From contig NZ_RHON01000003.1 of assembly GCF_003946505.1 (NCBI RefSeq), forward strand, positions 1-64,000: 64,000 nucleotides of DNA, in the 5' to 3' direction. A program made the position numbers and the translations under genes. The stretch is from Companilactobacillus mishanensis (lineage in GTDB: Bacteria > Bacillota > Bacilli > Lactobacillales > Lactobacillaceae). Shown in pieces: positions 18,244-26,907 of this stretch (within the stretch, counting starts at the first letter, position 1; every line of letters starts with the position of its first letter). The notes under the pieces are model-generated. The model did no database searches and was not told the origin of the DNA. It saw nothing but the letters and a program-made list of their open reading frames with translations.

Positions 18244-19380
18244 CTATTGAACATCTTCAGCTGACAACCATTCGGATGTCGATACTCGATAATACTTTTG
18301 GCCATTGATCATGGTTGTTCTATCTGAATACCATGCGGAACCTCCGGCTACGGCTCTTGTTTCGATTTTCTTTCCATCGATATCATACAAATATCTAATG
18401 CTTCCAGCTTTTGCGGTAACTGTTGTGGGATTTGATGTATATACGTAAACATCCCCAGCACTTGCCCATTCTGAAGTTGATACTCGATAATATGTTTGTC
18501 CACTCAAACTTAATTTTTTATCGGTTGCCCAGTCACTATTTGCCCCCAAGGCTCTTGAACCGAGTTTTGCTCCACTTTCTGAATACAATGGTGCGGTTGA
18601 ATTCTTTGTTGCTATTGTTCCTTTTGAATCTTCAGTTGTTGAAACTGCTGTAACTGTCACTTGTTGACGGTTTGTATCTGGTTGCAATGTCACTGTCATG
18701 TCAGCTGCGTTCTTCAAAGCATATCCGGCTGGGATTTGGTCACTGGTCATAGTAACTTTGTCGCCAGCTTTTTCACCAACAATTGTTGTTGAACCGACTT
18801 CAGTTTTAGCTGTGTCATCCAAAACAAATCTCACGCTATTGCTGATTTCGTGAGTCACATCAAGATAGACATCAGAAGTTCCTGATCCCAAGATGACGTT
18901 TCCGGTATTCTTATTTGTTAAGAAATATCCGGCGGGCACATTGGAAACTGCAACTGTACTTCCAGCGGCACCTGTTAACTCTTCAGTGCCAACGACTCCA
19001 CTATTATAGATATAATGAACTCTGGCAGTTACGGTAGCAATTTTTGTTAATTTCACAGCTTGGCTAGTTCCATTTGCTTGTAGCTTAACAGAAGTTGATC
19101 CGTCAGCAACTTGATATCCACTTGGAATAATTTTGGAAATATCGACAGAATCGCCGACTTTTGCTCCAGTTACTGTTGGTGCAGAGGTACCAATTTCTGT
19201 ACCACCACTTTCAAAAATAATTGAGTTTGTAACTTTAGCGGTCTTTGTATCAGCCGATGTAGTTGTACTTGTATTTGATGTGTCAGCAGCTTGAGCGACA
19301 TTTGTGGAGATACCAAATGAAGCCAAAATGACACCAGAAAATAGCAAACCTTTTAAGATAGATGATTTATTATTTTTCAT
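18244..19380 (-). CDS. Secreted SLAP-domain surface protein with MucBP-like repeats (378 aa)
   Basis: The shortest of the four tandem paralogues. Sec signal peptide of about 31 residues ends NVAQAAD. A Thr/Ser-rich segment is followed by three beta-rich repeats with the cores IPSGYQV, VPAGYFL and IPAGYAL. Two C-terminal SLAP-like repeats (about residues 258-318 and 319-378) end YYRVSTSEWASAGDV and YYRVSTSEWLSAEDVQ. Its composition (Thr/Ala/Ser-rich, few Ile/Lys) differs from its two larger neighbours, so it may be an older or independently acquired member. Non-covalent wall binding is inferred. Confidence 0.82.
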   Translation of the reverse strand: MKNNKSSILKGLLFSGVILASFGISTNVAQAADTSNTSTTTSADTKTAKVTNSIIFESGGTEIGTSAPTVTGAKVGDSVDISKIIPSGYQVADGSTSVKLQANGTSQAVKLTKIATVTARVHYIYNSGVVGTEELTGAAGSTVAVSNVPAGYFLTNKNTGNVILGSGTSDVYLDVTHEISNSVRFVLDDTAKTEVGSTTIVGEKAGDKVTMTSDQIPAGYALKNAADMTVTLQPDTNRQQVTVTAVSTTEDSKGTIATKNSTAPLYSESGAKLGSRALGANSDWATDKKLSLSGQTYYRVSTSEWASAGDVYVYTSNPTTVTAKAGSIRYLYDIDGKKIETRAVAGGSAWYSDRTTMINGQKYYRVSTSEWLSAEDVQ

Positions 19381-19466
19381 ACTTGCTCCTCTAAAAATAA
19401 AATATTCAGTACACCCATATTAAAATCTGTATAGGTAACTAACAATAAAATACTTAATTCTTACAC

Positions 19467-19502
19467 AAAAAATAAAGTTCCGAAATTAATCGAAACTTTA
19501 TC
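19467..19502 (-). terminator. Possible terminator of the quinone oxidoreductase gene
   Basis: An AT-rich stem, ATAAAGTTTCGA / TCGGAACTTTAT (minus strand, with mismatches), is followed by a T run. It is weaker than the other hairpins in the window. Confidence 0.45.
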
Positions 19503-19527
19503 TTTAATTTTTTAACTTTTTACGCAT

Positions 19528-20466
19528 CTAATCAGCCATTTTGATAACAATTTTACCTTTAGCATGATGTGATTCACTGACTTCTTGAGCAGCTTTCACA
19601 CCGTCTTCACTAAACGGGTGAACACTATCGATTACTACTTTAGCGACTCCCTCGCTAACCAAATTGACTAATTCAGTTAGTTGTTCACCGTTAGGTATCA
19701 ACCACATGCTCTCAGCCTCAACTTGTTTTTCTTTAGCTAAAGCTTCATCGATTTGACCAGATATTGTAACTAGACGTCCACCTGGTTTGATAATGTCGAA
19801 GCTCTTGGTCAAAGTATCGCCACCGATTGTATCAAATACAGCATCAACATTATGCAAAATTTCACTGAAATCTTCAGTATGATAGTCGATGACTTGATCA
19901 GCTCCTAGACCCTTAAGAAAGTCAGTATTAGCGGCACTAGCTGTTGTGATAACTTTAGCACCGATATGCTTGAGCAACTGAATTCCAATGATACCAACAC
20001 CACCGGCACCACCTTGGATAAGAACTGTCTGACCTGACTCAACTTTAAGTTTATCGTAGATTCCTTGCCAAGCAGTCAATCCTGCAAGTGGGAGTGCAGC
20101 GGCTTCTTCGAAACTGACATTGTCTGGAAGTTTGGCCAACTTATTTTCTTTTACAGCGGTATATTCTGCGTATGTACCACGATTAGTCAAATCTGGACGA
20201 GCTAATACTTTATCCCCGGTATGAAAGTCCTTAACTTCAGAACCTGTTCTGGTAATAACACCAGCAACATCCCATCCTAAAACAATTGGGAACTTCAAAG
20301 GAATGCCTTCTTGGAGATATCCTTCACGTAATTTCCAATCGATCGGATTGACTGAGGTAGCCTTAACTTCGACTAACACCTCATCATCTGCAGTTTCTGG
20401 AATTGCAATGTTGGTCATCTGTAACTTACTACGATCACCATATTCGTTGATTACTACTGCTTTCAT
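19528..20466 (-). CDS. Zinc-independent NADPH:quinone oxidoreductase-like MDR protein
   Basis: Medium-chain dehydrogenase/reductase of 312 residues. It has the GroES-like N-terminal half with VNPIDWKLREG and GWDVAGVI, and a Rossmann half with the dinucleotide motif GGAGGVGIIGIQLLKHIGA near residue 147. The structural and catalytic zinc ligands of alcohol dehydrogenases are absent, which places it with quinone/enone reductases. It appears to be a single-gene transcript. The physiological substrate is unknown; a role in aldehyde or quinone stress is only a guess. Confidence 0.88.
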   Translation of the reverse strand: MKAVVINEYGDRSKLQMTNIAIPETADDEVLVEVKATSVNPIDWKLREGYLQEGIPLKFPIVLGWDVAGVITRTGSEVKDFHTGDKVLARPDLTNRGTYAEYTAVKENKLAKLPDNVSFEEAAALPLAGLTAWQGIYDKLKVESGQTVLIQGGAGGVGIIGIQLLKHIGAKVITTASAANTDFLKGLGADQVIDYHTEDFSEILHNVDAVFDTIGGDTLTKSFDIIKPGGRLVTISGQIDEALAKEKQVEAESMWLIPNGEQLTELVNLVSEGVAKVVIDSVHPFSEDGVKAAQEVSESHHAKGKIVIKMAD

Positions 20467-20628
20467 TTTTATCTCCTCGAAACACTATATTATTTAAAAA
20501 ACGGTCTATACATCTTTTATCATTATATAAATTTTACTAAAAAATGTTAAATTATTCACTACTTTAAATTGTTTATTCTTCCAAAAAGTTGTATAAACAA
20601 GGTTGTACCACACTTAGGGGGCTTTAAT

Positions 20629-21165
20629 ATGAACATAGCCGGAAAAAGACAGCCTAGAATTTGGGCCGCAGTTATTGCCGGTATTCTTGGAGGTATCATG
20701 TCCGGTATCGTCAAACTTGGTTGGGAAGTTTTGCTTCCACCACGTACGATTGCTAGAAATTTGACCAATCCTCCACAAGAATTATTGCAACAATTTGGTA
20801 TGCCAGAAAAAATCACACACCTTACTTACACTTATTCTGGTCAACAAATGCCATGGGTAAGTTTCATCATGCACTTTGGATTTTCAATTACTTTTGCCAT
20901 TATTTATTGTGTACTCGCAGAGTACTTTCCAAAGGTCAAGATGGGACAAGGTACTGTTTATGGTATCGTAATCTGGATCGCATTCCACTTATTGATTATG
21001 CCATTAATGGGAACTGTTCCTGCTGTATGGAACCAACCACTTTCAGAACATTTCTCTGAAGCACTTGGCCACGCCGTTTGGGCATGGACAATTGAAGTAT
21101 TCAGACGTGATTTCAGAAATCGAATAACGCACGAACCGGATCGAGAAGTCGAAACCGGTATCTAG
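20629..21165 (+). CDS. YagU-family inner membrane protein (DUF1440)
   Basis: 178-residue membrane protein with about four hydrophobic helices. It resembles Escherichia coli YagU in the opening helix followed by KLGWEVLLPPR, in AEYFPKVKMGQG, in PLMGTVPAVW, and in the ending RRDFRNRITHEPD. YagU is linked to acid tolerance in E. coli; the molecular role is unknown. I start at the ATG at 20629 behind AGGGGG rather than at upstream in-frame codons. The gene is alone between the oxidoreductase promoter and a bidirectional terminator. Confidence 0.85.
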   Translation: MNIAGKRQPRIWAAVIAGILGGIMSGIVKLGWEVLLPPRTIARNLTNPPQELLQQFGMPEKITHLTYTYSGQQMPWVSFIMHFGFSITFAIIYCVLAEYFPKVKMGQGTVYGIVIWIAFHLLIMPLMGTVPAVWNQPLSEHFSEALGHAVWAWTIEVFRRDFRNRITHEPDREVETGI

Positions 21166-21173
21166 CATAAAAA

Positions 21174-21209
21174 ACTTGCTCACCTATCAAAAAGGTCAGC
21201 AAGTTTTTT
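21174..21209. terminator. Bidirectional terminator between yagU and the nar arm
   Basis: AACTTGCT-C-ACC / GGT-C-AGCAAGTT stem flanked by A and T runs on both sides. It ends yagU on the plus strand and the long nar/moa operon on the minus strand. Confidence 0.85.
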
Positions 21210-21223
21210 TATTATGCAAAATA

Positions 21224-21541
21224 TTATCCATGAATTCCAAGAGCGATTTTAGCAAATCGACTCATTTTCGTCATATCCCAAATTGGATACCAAACTAAAT
21301 TGATGTCACAACTTTCAACGCCATCAACTGATTCAGTAGCTTGGGTAATATCGTTATTGATCATGTCACTCAAAGGACAACCCATAGTTGTCAAAGTCAT
21401 TGTGATAGTACATTGTGTCCCCTCAACTTCGACCCCATAAATCAATCCTAAATTAACGATATCAATACCAAGTTCCGGATCAATAACGCTTTCTAGTGCA
21501 TCCATAACTTCATTTGCTTGTTTTGTTTCTGTTTCATTCAT
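21224..21541 (-). CDS. MIP18/DUF59-family metal-sulfur cluster protein (SufT-like)
   Basis: 105-residue protein of the family that includes PaaD, SufT and MIP18. Conserved features are VIDPELGIDIVNLGLIY near residue 20 and the TTMGCPLSDMI Cys motif near residue 54. These proteins assist Fe-S cluster assembly or delivery. It is the last gene of the nar operon, 15 bp behind narK. A role in maturing the Fe-S rich NarGH enzyme is a reasonable inference from position, not shown by sequence. Confidence 0.85.
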   Translation of the reverse strand: MNETETKQANEVMDALESVIDPELGIDIVNLGLIYGVEVEGTQCTITMTLTTMGCPLSDMINNDITQATESVDGVESCDINLVWYPIWDMTKMSRFAKIALGIHG

Positions 21542-21556
21542 ATTTAAACCTCATTC

Positions 21557-22729
21557 CTATTTAACGATCTTGCGGCTACCGGAAATATATTCCTTCTGTA
21601 ACAATATTAAACTAATTACGGCTACAACTGCAATGAGGTAGATTCCGATTTCATAACCACCGGTCGATTGTTTGATAACACCTAAAACGATAGGTGGGAA
21701 ATAACCACCTAGGCCACCCATGGCACCAACAAATCCTGTAACAGCACCAGTGTTACCTGATGAAACGAATGGAACCATTTTGAAAATAATTCCGTTTCCT
21801 AAACCAACTAGAATTGCGATCAAGACAACAATAGTTAGGAAGATTCCTTGTGTCTTCAAGAAGATACCAAGAACGATTGCGACAATTATTAAACAAATAA
21901 AATCATATTTCAACAATGTCATTGGACGGATCTTATCTGATAAGTATCCACCAACTGGACGTAATAAAGTACCGATAACTGCAAAAATAGCAGCCCAAAT
22001 TCCAGCCTCAACCAATGAATTACTGAATAATTTTGTCATGAAAGTAGGTAACAAGTTAGTCATTGACATGAACATACCGAATGTTAAGAAGTAAAACAAT
22101 GCCAAGAACCAAGTATCTCTTTCTTTGGCAACTGATAGTGACTTTGCCATGCTGGCCTCACTATTAGTCTTAGACTCTGGACAGAAAATCATCAATATAG
22201 CAAAAATTACTAGCAAAGCAACGAGAATATAGAAAATATCTACAAGGCCCATTGTCTTGATAAATCTTGGTAAGAAGAAAGCTGAAAATGCTGTACCAAT
22301 GTTACCAACACCAGCAATACCAAGAACTAGTCCTTGTTTTTCTGGTGGGAAGAAGCCTGTTACGTAAGAAATACCGATAGCGAAAGATGTACCGGCCATA
22401 CCTAGCAATAGTGCCGTAAAAATCAACATTCCGTATGAATGTACTCTTGGTAGCATCAAAACTGGAATGATCAAGAATAGCATTAGGGCAATATATGTTT
22501 TCTTACCACCGTATTTATCGGAAAGAATACCCATTGGAATTCTCATAATTGAACCTAACAAAATTGGTGTAGCTAATAAGAATGAACGTTGGAATTCAGA
22601 AATATGTACGCCAGCGTTATCCAAAATAGGATCGACCATTGGTGACAAACTTAGCCAAACCATAAAACAAACCATCATTGATAGTGTACCCATCGTTAAG
22701 GCAAGTATCGATTTACTCTTACTTTCCAT
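21557..22729 (-). CDS. narK: Nitrate/nitrite transporter, NNP-type MFS
   Basis: 390-residue, 12-helix major facilitator that imports nitrate and/or exports nitrite. It shows the MFS motif MGILSDKYGGKK after helix 2, the Gly-rich nitrate-porter segment GIAGVGNIGTAFSAFF near residue 138 and a second Gly-rich segment, GAMGGLGGYFPPI. It is co-transcribed with the nitrate reductase and molybdopterin genes, which supports nitrate as substrate. Direction and symport mode cannot be read from sequence. Confidence 0.92.
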   Translation of the reverse strand: MESKSKSILALTMGTLSMMVCFMVWLSLSPMVDPILDNAGVHISEFQRSFLLATPILLGSIMRIPMGILSDKYGGKKTYIALMLFLIIPVLMLPRVHSYGMLIFTALLLGMAGTSFAIGISYVTGFFPPEKQGLVLGIAGVGNIGTAFSAFFLPRFIKTMGLVDIFYILVALLVIFAILMIFCPESKTNSEASMAKSLSVAKERDTWFLALFYFLTFGMFMSMTNLLPTFMTKLFSNSLVEAGIWAAIFAVIGTLLRPVGGYLSDKIRPMTLLKYDFICLIIVAIVLGIFLKTQGIFLTIVVLIAILVGLGNGIIFKMVPFVSSGNTGAVTGFVGAMGGLGGYFPPIVLGVIKQSTGGYEIGIYLIAVVAVISLILLQKEYISGSRKIVK

Positions 22730-22754
22730 GTTACATACCCCTCTTTAATTAATT

Positions 22755-22994
22755 CTAGCCACCACTAACAGGTGGAATAATTGCAATCTCATCAACACTG
22801 TCTAAAGAAATATCTTCCTCATTGGTATATTCTTCGTTAACTGCGACAAGCGATTGATTCAAAACATCAGCATAATCAGGATGCTTTTCTTTGATTTGAT
22901 CCAAAACTTCAGAAGATTTAAATACTTGTGGTAAATCTAACTCAATTGTTGGACCGATCTTTTCTGCCAAAACTGAAAATAATTTCACTTTCAT
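22755..22994 (-). CDS. moaD: Molybdopterin synthase sulfur carrier subunit
   Basis: 79-residue ubiquitin-fold protein ending in the required Gly-Gly (PPVSGG), which is adenylated by MoeB and thiocarboxylated to provide sulfur for molybdopterin. The motifs KVKLFSVLAE and EIAIIPPVSGG are standard. It overlaps moaE by one base, so the two synthase subunits are coupled. It belongs to the nar operon, whose NarG product needs the cofactor. Confidence 0.95.
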   Translation of the reverse strand: MKVKLFSVLAEKIGPTIELDLPQVFKSSEVLDQIKEKHPDYADVLNQSLVAVNEEYTNEEDISLDSVDEIAIIPPVSGG

Positions 22995-23401
22995 TATTCA
23001 AGGCCTCCCCAGCGAATCTTGTCTTTATCGTATTCTTTTTTCCAAATTGGAACGGTCTTCTTCAAGCTATCGATCAGCATCTGACAATTTTCAAACGCCT
23101 CCGCTCGATGAGGTGCCGCCACTCCGATGAATACTGCAATGTCACCAAGTTGTAATTCGCCAACTCGATGAACCATCACTACATCCATCCCTTTAGCTAA
23201 AACTGTGTCGGCCAATTTTTGCATTTCTTTTTCGGCCATAGCTTTGTAAGTACTATACTCAATTTTTTCTGTTTCGATATCGTCAGTATATTGTCGAATG
23301 TTACCAATAAAAATATCGACACCACCGAACTCGTTATGGATCAAGCTTTTCGTCAATACTTCTGTATCTATTGGTTCATCTACGATCTTAATGAGGCTCA
23401 T
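22994..23401 (-). CDS. moaE: Molybdopterin synthase catalytic subunit
   Basis: 135-residue MoaE that converts cPMP to molybdopterin using MoaD thiocarboxylate. It has the active-site segment AAPHRAEAFENCQMLIDSLK and the C-terminal VPIWKKEYDKDKIRW with the catalytic lysines. It overlaps moaD by one base and the upstream substrate-binding protein gene by four. MoaA and MoaC, which make its substrate cPMP, are not encoded in this window. Confidence 0.95.
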   Translation of the reverse strand: MSLIKIVDEPIDTEVLTKSLIHNEFGGVDIFIGNIRQYTDDIETEKIEYSTYKAMAEKEMQKLADTVLAKGMDVVMVHRVGELQLGDIAVFIGVAAPHRAEAFENCQMLIDSLKKTVPIWKKEYDKDKIRWGGLE

Positions 23402-24432
23402 TTAATGACCTCCCCGTTAAGAATCTGCTTAACTTGTTTATTGCTGAATTTTTTATTGAAGAATCCTTGGTAGAACGCTTTAACTTTACTATTGATATTT
23501 ATATCTCGCATTTCTGAAGGATGTAATTTGGTAGCTGCCCACCAAATTTGAAGATCTTCTTCAGCACTGTAGCGATCCCATTGGAATATTCCAGTTGGAT
23601 TTCCATAAACCTTTTTGTTCTTGACTGCCTTTAAGGTTTTGAAACGTGAATCTTTCTTCAATGCCTTCAACGCTGCTTTGTCAGTTGTATTACCAACAAT
23701 AATCACATCTGGGTTTGCCTTGATTATTTCTTCAGCAGAAACTTCGATCATATTGCCTTTAGACTTCATAGCATTTTTTCCGCCGGCAGTCTTGATCCAT
23801 TCGTCAACGATTGTGTTTCGTCCATCAACTTTGGTCAAATCTGTCTTGTTTACAATGTGCAAGACTGTTGGTTCTTTGGTATATTTCACACGATTCTTAA
23901 CATCGGCAATATCATCATCTAATTGTTCATTATAAATCTTAGCATTAGTTTTAGATTTACCACCTAACACATTACCAGTTAATGTAACCGTTTTCTTCAA
24001 ACCTTTAAAGTCTTGGAACATCGAATTCACAGCTGGAATACCAGCTTTTCTGATTGTTTCTATTTGTCCCTTATCTGCACTAATAACAACGTCTGGCTTT
24101 TGGTTGATCAGTTCCTCTGTGTTTACACTCTCTCCATTAAAAGGAACAGCAGACTTTTTGACCTTAGGATAAAGGTCCGTCAATAAAGCATTGTCGTGTG
24201 TCAATTTGGTTGTAGCGACAAGCTTATTTTCTCCACCTAGCATCAACAAAATCGGATTGTTGGCGTGCCAAAGGTCAGCGATATGTTTGACCTTCTTGGG
24301 TATTTTAACTTTCTTGCCTGTATTATCGGTCACAGTTCTGGTGCTGGCCGCAAGCGACTGGTGTACACCACTGAATGTGAAAAATAGCATAACTGTCAAC
24401 AAGACAGATACTATTAGTTTCCTTTTTTTCAT
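23398..24432 (-). CDS. ABC transporter substrate-binding protein, FecB/BtuF class, probably molybdate
   Basis: 344-residue exported binding protein with an N-terminal hydrophobic signal (residues 1-29) and the two-lobed periplasmic-binding fold of the metal-chelate class (TVTDNTGKKVKIPKKVKHI at the start of the mature part). There is no Cys in or near the signal peptide, so it lacks the lipobox expected for a Gram-positive binding protein. It forms a transporter with the next two genes. Haemophilus MolABC shows that this class can import molybdate or tungstate. Placement between nar and moa genes makes molybdate the best guess; iron-siderophore or cobalamin remain alternatives. Confidence 0.82.
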   Translation of the reverse strand: MKKRKLIVSVLLTVMLFFTFSGVHQSLAASTRTVTDNTGKKVKIPKKVKHIADLWHANNPILLMLGGENKLVATTKLTHDNALLTDLYPKVKKSAVPFNGESVNTEELINQKPDVVISADKGQIETIRKAGIPAVNSMFQDFKGLKKTVTLTGNVLGGKSKTNAKIYNEQLDDDIADVKNRVKYTKEPTVLHIVNKTDLTKVDGRNTIVDEWIKTAGGKNAMKSKGNMIEVSAEEIIKANPDVIIVGNTTDKAALKALKKDSRFKTLKAVKNKKVYGNPTGIFQWDRYSAEEDLQIWWAATKLHPSEMRDININSKVKAFYQGFFNKKFSNKQVKQILNGEVIK

Positions 24433-24440
24433 AATTACCT

Positions 24441-25217
24441 CTACTCCATCTTCGTTCCAAAGATGTCCCTCTTGAGTTTTGAATTATAGGTTGAAACGAT
24501 TGGTGTCTTATACAAATCAGTCAAATTTTGCTCAGTAAGAACTTCCTCGGTCTCACCTTGCAAGTATGTCTGGTTATTAATTAACAGTCCAACTTGGTCA
24601 CCGACCATCATTGCCTGATTTGGATCATGTGTACTTATTATAATAGAAATATCAATTTGTGAAAGGGCTTTTATTAATTTTAAAACTAATATTTGATTTT
24701 TATAATCCAAAGCTGAAGTAGGTTCATCCATAATCAACAGTTTTGGTTCCTGAACTAAGGCACGTCCAATTTGAGTGAGCTGACGCTGTCCGCCTGACAT
24801 ATCCGACACACTTTTAGCCCGATATTGAGATAATCCAATTTGTTCCAAAACAGCTTCAACTTTTTTTCGATCTTTTTTATCTGGTTGACTAAAAATTGAA
24901 TGAAACGAACTTCTTCCAAGTAGCAAATAATCATAAAGTGTCAGATTACTTTTGGCATTAACACCCTGACTGACAAACGCCAGTGAGTGTGAAAGCTCTC
25001 GACTAGAAATACTCTTTAATTCTTCATCTTCTAATTGGATTTTGCCCTGGTAGTTGCCATGCAGACCACTCAAACAACTCAGTAGTGTACTTTTACCAAT
25101 TCCATTTGGTCCCAAAATAACTAAAATTTGCCCATTATCTACTTTGAGATCGACATTGCCGATAATTTTTTCAGTTTGATATGCAAAACTCAAATTTTCT
25201 GTATATATCTCAGACAA
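24441..25217 (-). CDS. ABC transporter ATP-binding protein, FecE/BtuD class
   Basis: 258-residue ATPase with Walker A GPNGIGKSTLLS (near residue 34), Q-loop FVSQG, ABC signature DMSGGQRQLTQIGRAL (near residue 137), Walker B LLIMDEPTSALD and the switch His in ISTHD. It couples ATP hydrolysis to import through the adjacent permease, overlapping that gene by 8 bp. Substrate inferred from context: probably molybdate. Confidence 0.92.
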   Translation of the reverse strand: MSEIYTENLSFAYQTEKIIGNVDLKVDNGQILVILGPNGIGKSTLLSCLSGLHGNYQGKIQLEDEELKSISSRELSHSLAFVSQGVNAKSNLTLYDYLLLGRSSFHSIFSQPDKKDRKKVEAVLEQIGLSQYRAKSVSDMSGGQRQLTQIGRALVQEPKLLIMDEPTSALDYKNQILVLKLIKALSQIDISIIISTHDPNQAMMVGDQVGLLINNQTYLQGETEEVLTEQNLTDLYKTPIVSTYNSKLKRDIFGTKME

Positions 25218-26172
25218 TTGAACTCTTCCTTCTCAGTAGAATAAAAATAAATATTGGAACTCCAATGAAACCAGTTACGATACTCAAAGGAATATCGTTG
25301 ACTGAAATACTTCGTGCCAACGTATCTGCAATCACTAACAAAATAGCTCCAACGATACCTGTCATAGGTACGGAAACTCGATTATCTCCGCCAACGATAC
25401 TGCGACTAATATGAGGAACTACCAAACCGATCCAGCCGATGACCCCGCATAAACAAACCGAAGCAGCTGTTAATAATGTCGCAAACAATATCATTAAGTT
25501 GCGATTCAATTTGGGATTGATACCGATTGTTTTGACAGTAGCAACGTCCAACGATAATACGTTCAAGCGCCATCTAGCCAATATCAAAAAGACGATTCCG
25601 ATAACTAAAATTGGACCCACTGAAATAAGCGCATTGAGATCAACTTTCATAAAGCTTCCTAATTCCCAATAAACGATACTTTGTAATTGGTCTTCCGGGT
25701 CAGCTATATACTTGATTGATCCCAAAATGGATTGCATTAAACCAGCAATAATAATTCCGGCTAGAATTAAACTTATTCCTGAATTACTGTGTAAAAATTT
25801 ATCTATCAGCAAAGTTAAAAAGACTGTTATAAGGCCCATAACAAAGGCACTGATTTCAATAACATAAATTGGCATCCCGTATAAAATAGCAAAGGCGGCA
25901 CCTACACTAGATCCCGTCGCTACGCCTAATATGTTTGGAGAGGCTAATCCATTATTAAAAACAGCTTGAAAAGTGGCGCCGGCCATGGAAAGACCCGCGC
26001 CAACTAATATAACAGCTATAATTCTGATGAATCGTAGTTTAAGTATCAACTGTGTTGAGCTACTTGCACTACCTGTAAAATATTTGAATACATCGCTTAC
26101 GGACAAATTATATCGCCCCATCATCATTGAGATGATGATCAATACAACAAGAAGCAATCCTGCTAATAGCAT
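25210..26172 (-). CDS. ABC transporter permease, FecCD/BtuC class
   Basis: 320-residue permease with about nine or ten transmembrane helices. It shows family segments LRFIRIIAVILVGAGLSMAG, NNGLASPNILGVATGSSVGA and GVIGWIGLVVPHISR. It forms an importer with the following ATPase and binding protein genes. The ATG at 26172 has an AAGGA site at a suitable distance inside the narI-permease gap. Position directly behind narI argues for molybdate supply to nitrate reductase. Confidence 0.9.
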   Translation of the reverse strand: MLLAGLLLVVLIIISMMMGRYNLSVSDVFKYFTGSASSSTQLILKLRFIRIIAVILVGAGLSMAGATFQAVFNNGLASPNILGVATGSSVGAAFAILYGMPIYVIEISAFVMGLITVFLTLLIDKFLHSNSGISLILAGIIIAGLMQSILGSIKYIADPEDQLQSIVYWELGSFMKVDLNALISVGPILVIGIVFLILARWRLNVLSLDVATVKTIGINPKLNRNLMILFATLLTAASVCLCGVIGWIGLVVPHISRSIVGGDNRVSVPMTGIVGAILLVIADTLARSISVNDIPLSIVTGFIGVPIFIFILLRRKSSIV

Positions 26173-26197
26173 GAATACTCTGTCCTTGTGACTTTTA

Positions 26198-26905
26198 TTA
26201 ACGATTTTGATCCCCTCTAATACTTGGTTTTCTACGATAAACTATTGGACGTCTAAAGATATATTGCCAAGGCAATGTTAGAGCGTGAATAAGTCTCGTG
26301 TATGGGAAGAATGCAAATATCAATAATCCACAAATAACATGGATCCTAAATACAATTGGTACTTGCAACATCAGATGAAAATCTGGTCTGAAGTAGAATA
26401 ATTGTCTGGCCCAAACTGAGAGATTTAATCGATAATTAAACTCTGGATGCAATGGTCCTTCAACAAGGGAAGCCGTCAATCCTAAAATAATAATGATCAA
26501 CAGTGAAAGATTTACTACTAAATCACTAAATGAACTAGCAGAAAATACTCTCTTATTTGCGAAACGGCGATGGGTCAGTAATAACATACCTGCCAAAGCC
26601 ATAAATCCGGCGAGTCCACCCATAACTAAGGCTCCAATATGATAGACCTCATTTGGAATACCCAGCCAGTCAGTAAAAGCTTTTGGAATAAGTACACCGA
26701 CAACATGTCCGAAAAACACGAAAATGATTCCGACATGGAACAATATACTTCCGATCATCAATTGTTTTTTCTCAAGTAACTCACTTGATTTGGCAGTAAT
26801 ACCGCCTCTAAACCAAGTAAATCTGATGATAGTTCCAAAAATAAATGATCCGAGTGCAAGATACGGAAAGACACACCATAACAAGAAAGCTCCTATATCA
26901 TTCAT
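26198..26905 (-). CDS. narI: Respiratory nitrate reductase, gamma (cytochrome b) subunit
   Basis: 235-residue membrane subunit with five hydrophobic helices that carries two b-type hemes and passes electrons from quinol to NarH. Candidate heme ligands are the histidines in FHVGIIFVFFGHVVG (helix 2) and in FRIHVICGLL and TRLIHALTLP near the C-terminus, spaced as in known NarI. It starts 3 bp after narJ. Lactobacilli usually cannot make heme or menaquinone, so activity probably needs external supply; that is family knowledge, not visible here. Confidence 0.95.
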   Translation of the reverse strand: MNDIGAFLLWCVFPYLALGSFIFGTIIRFTWFRGGITAKSSELLEKKQLMIGSILFHVGIIFVFFGHVVGVLIPKAFTDWLGIPNEVYHIGALVMGGLAGFMALAGMLLLTHRRFANKRVFSASSFSDLVVNLSLLIIIILGLTASLVEGPLHPEFNYRLNLSVWARQLFYFRPDFHLMLQVPIVFRIHVICGLLIFAFFPYTRLIHALTLPWQYIFRRPIVYRRKPSIRGDQNR

Positions 26906-26907
26906 CC

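Noticed and set aside
13155..19380. Possible CRISPR-like or tandem DNA repeats in the surface-protein genes
   Set aside because: The repetition is at protein-domain level with irregular spacing; no short regular direct repeats with unique spacers are present.
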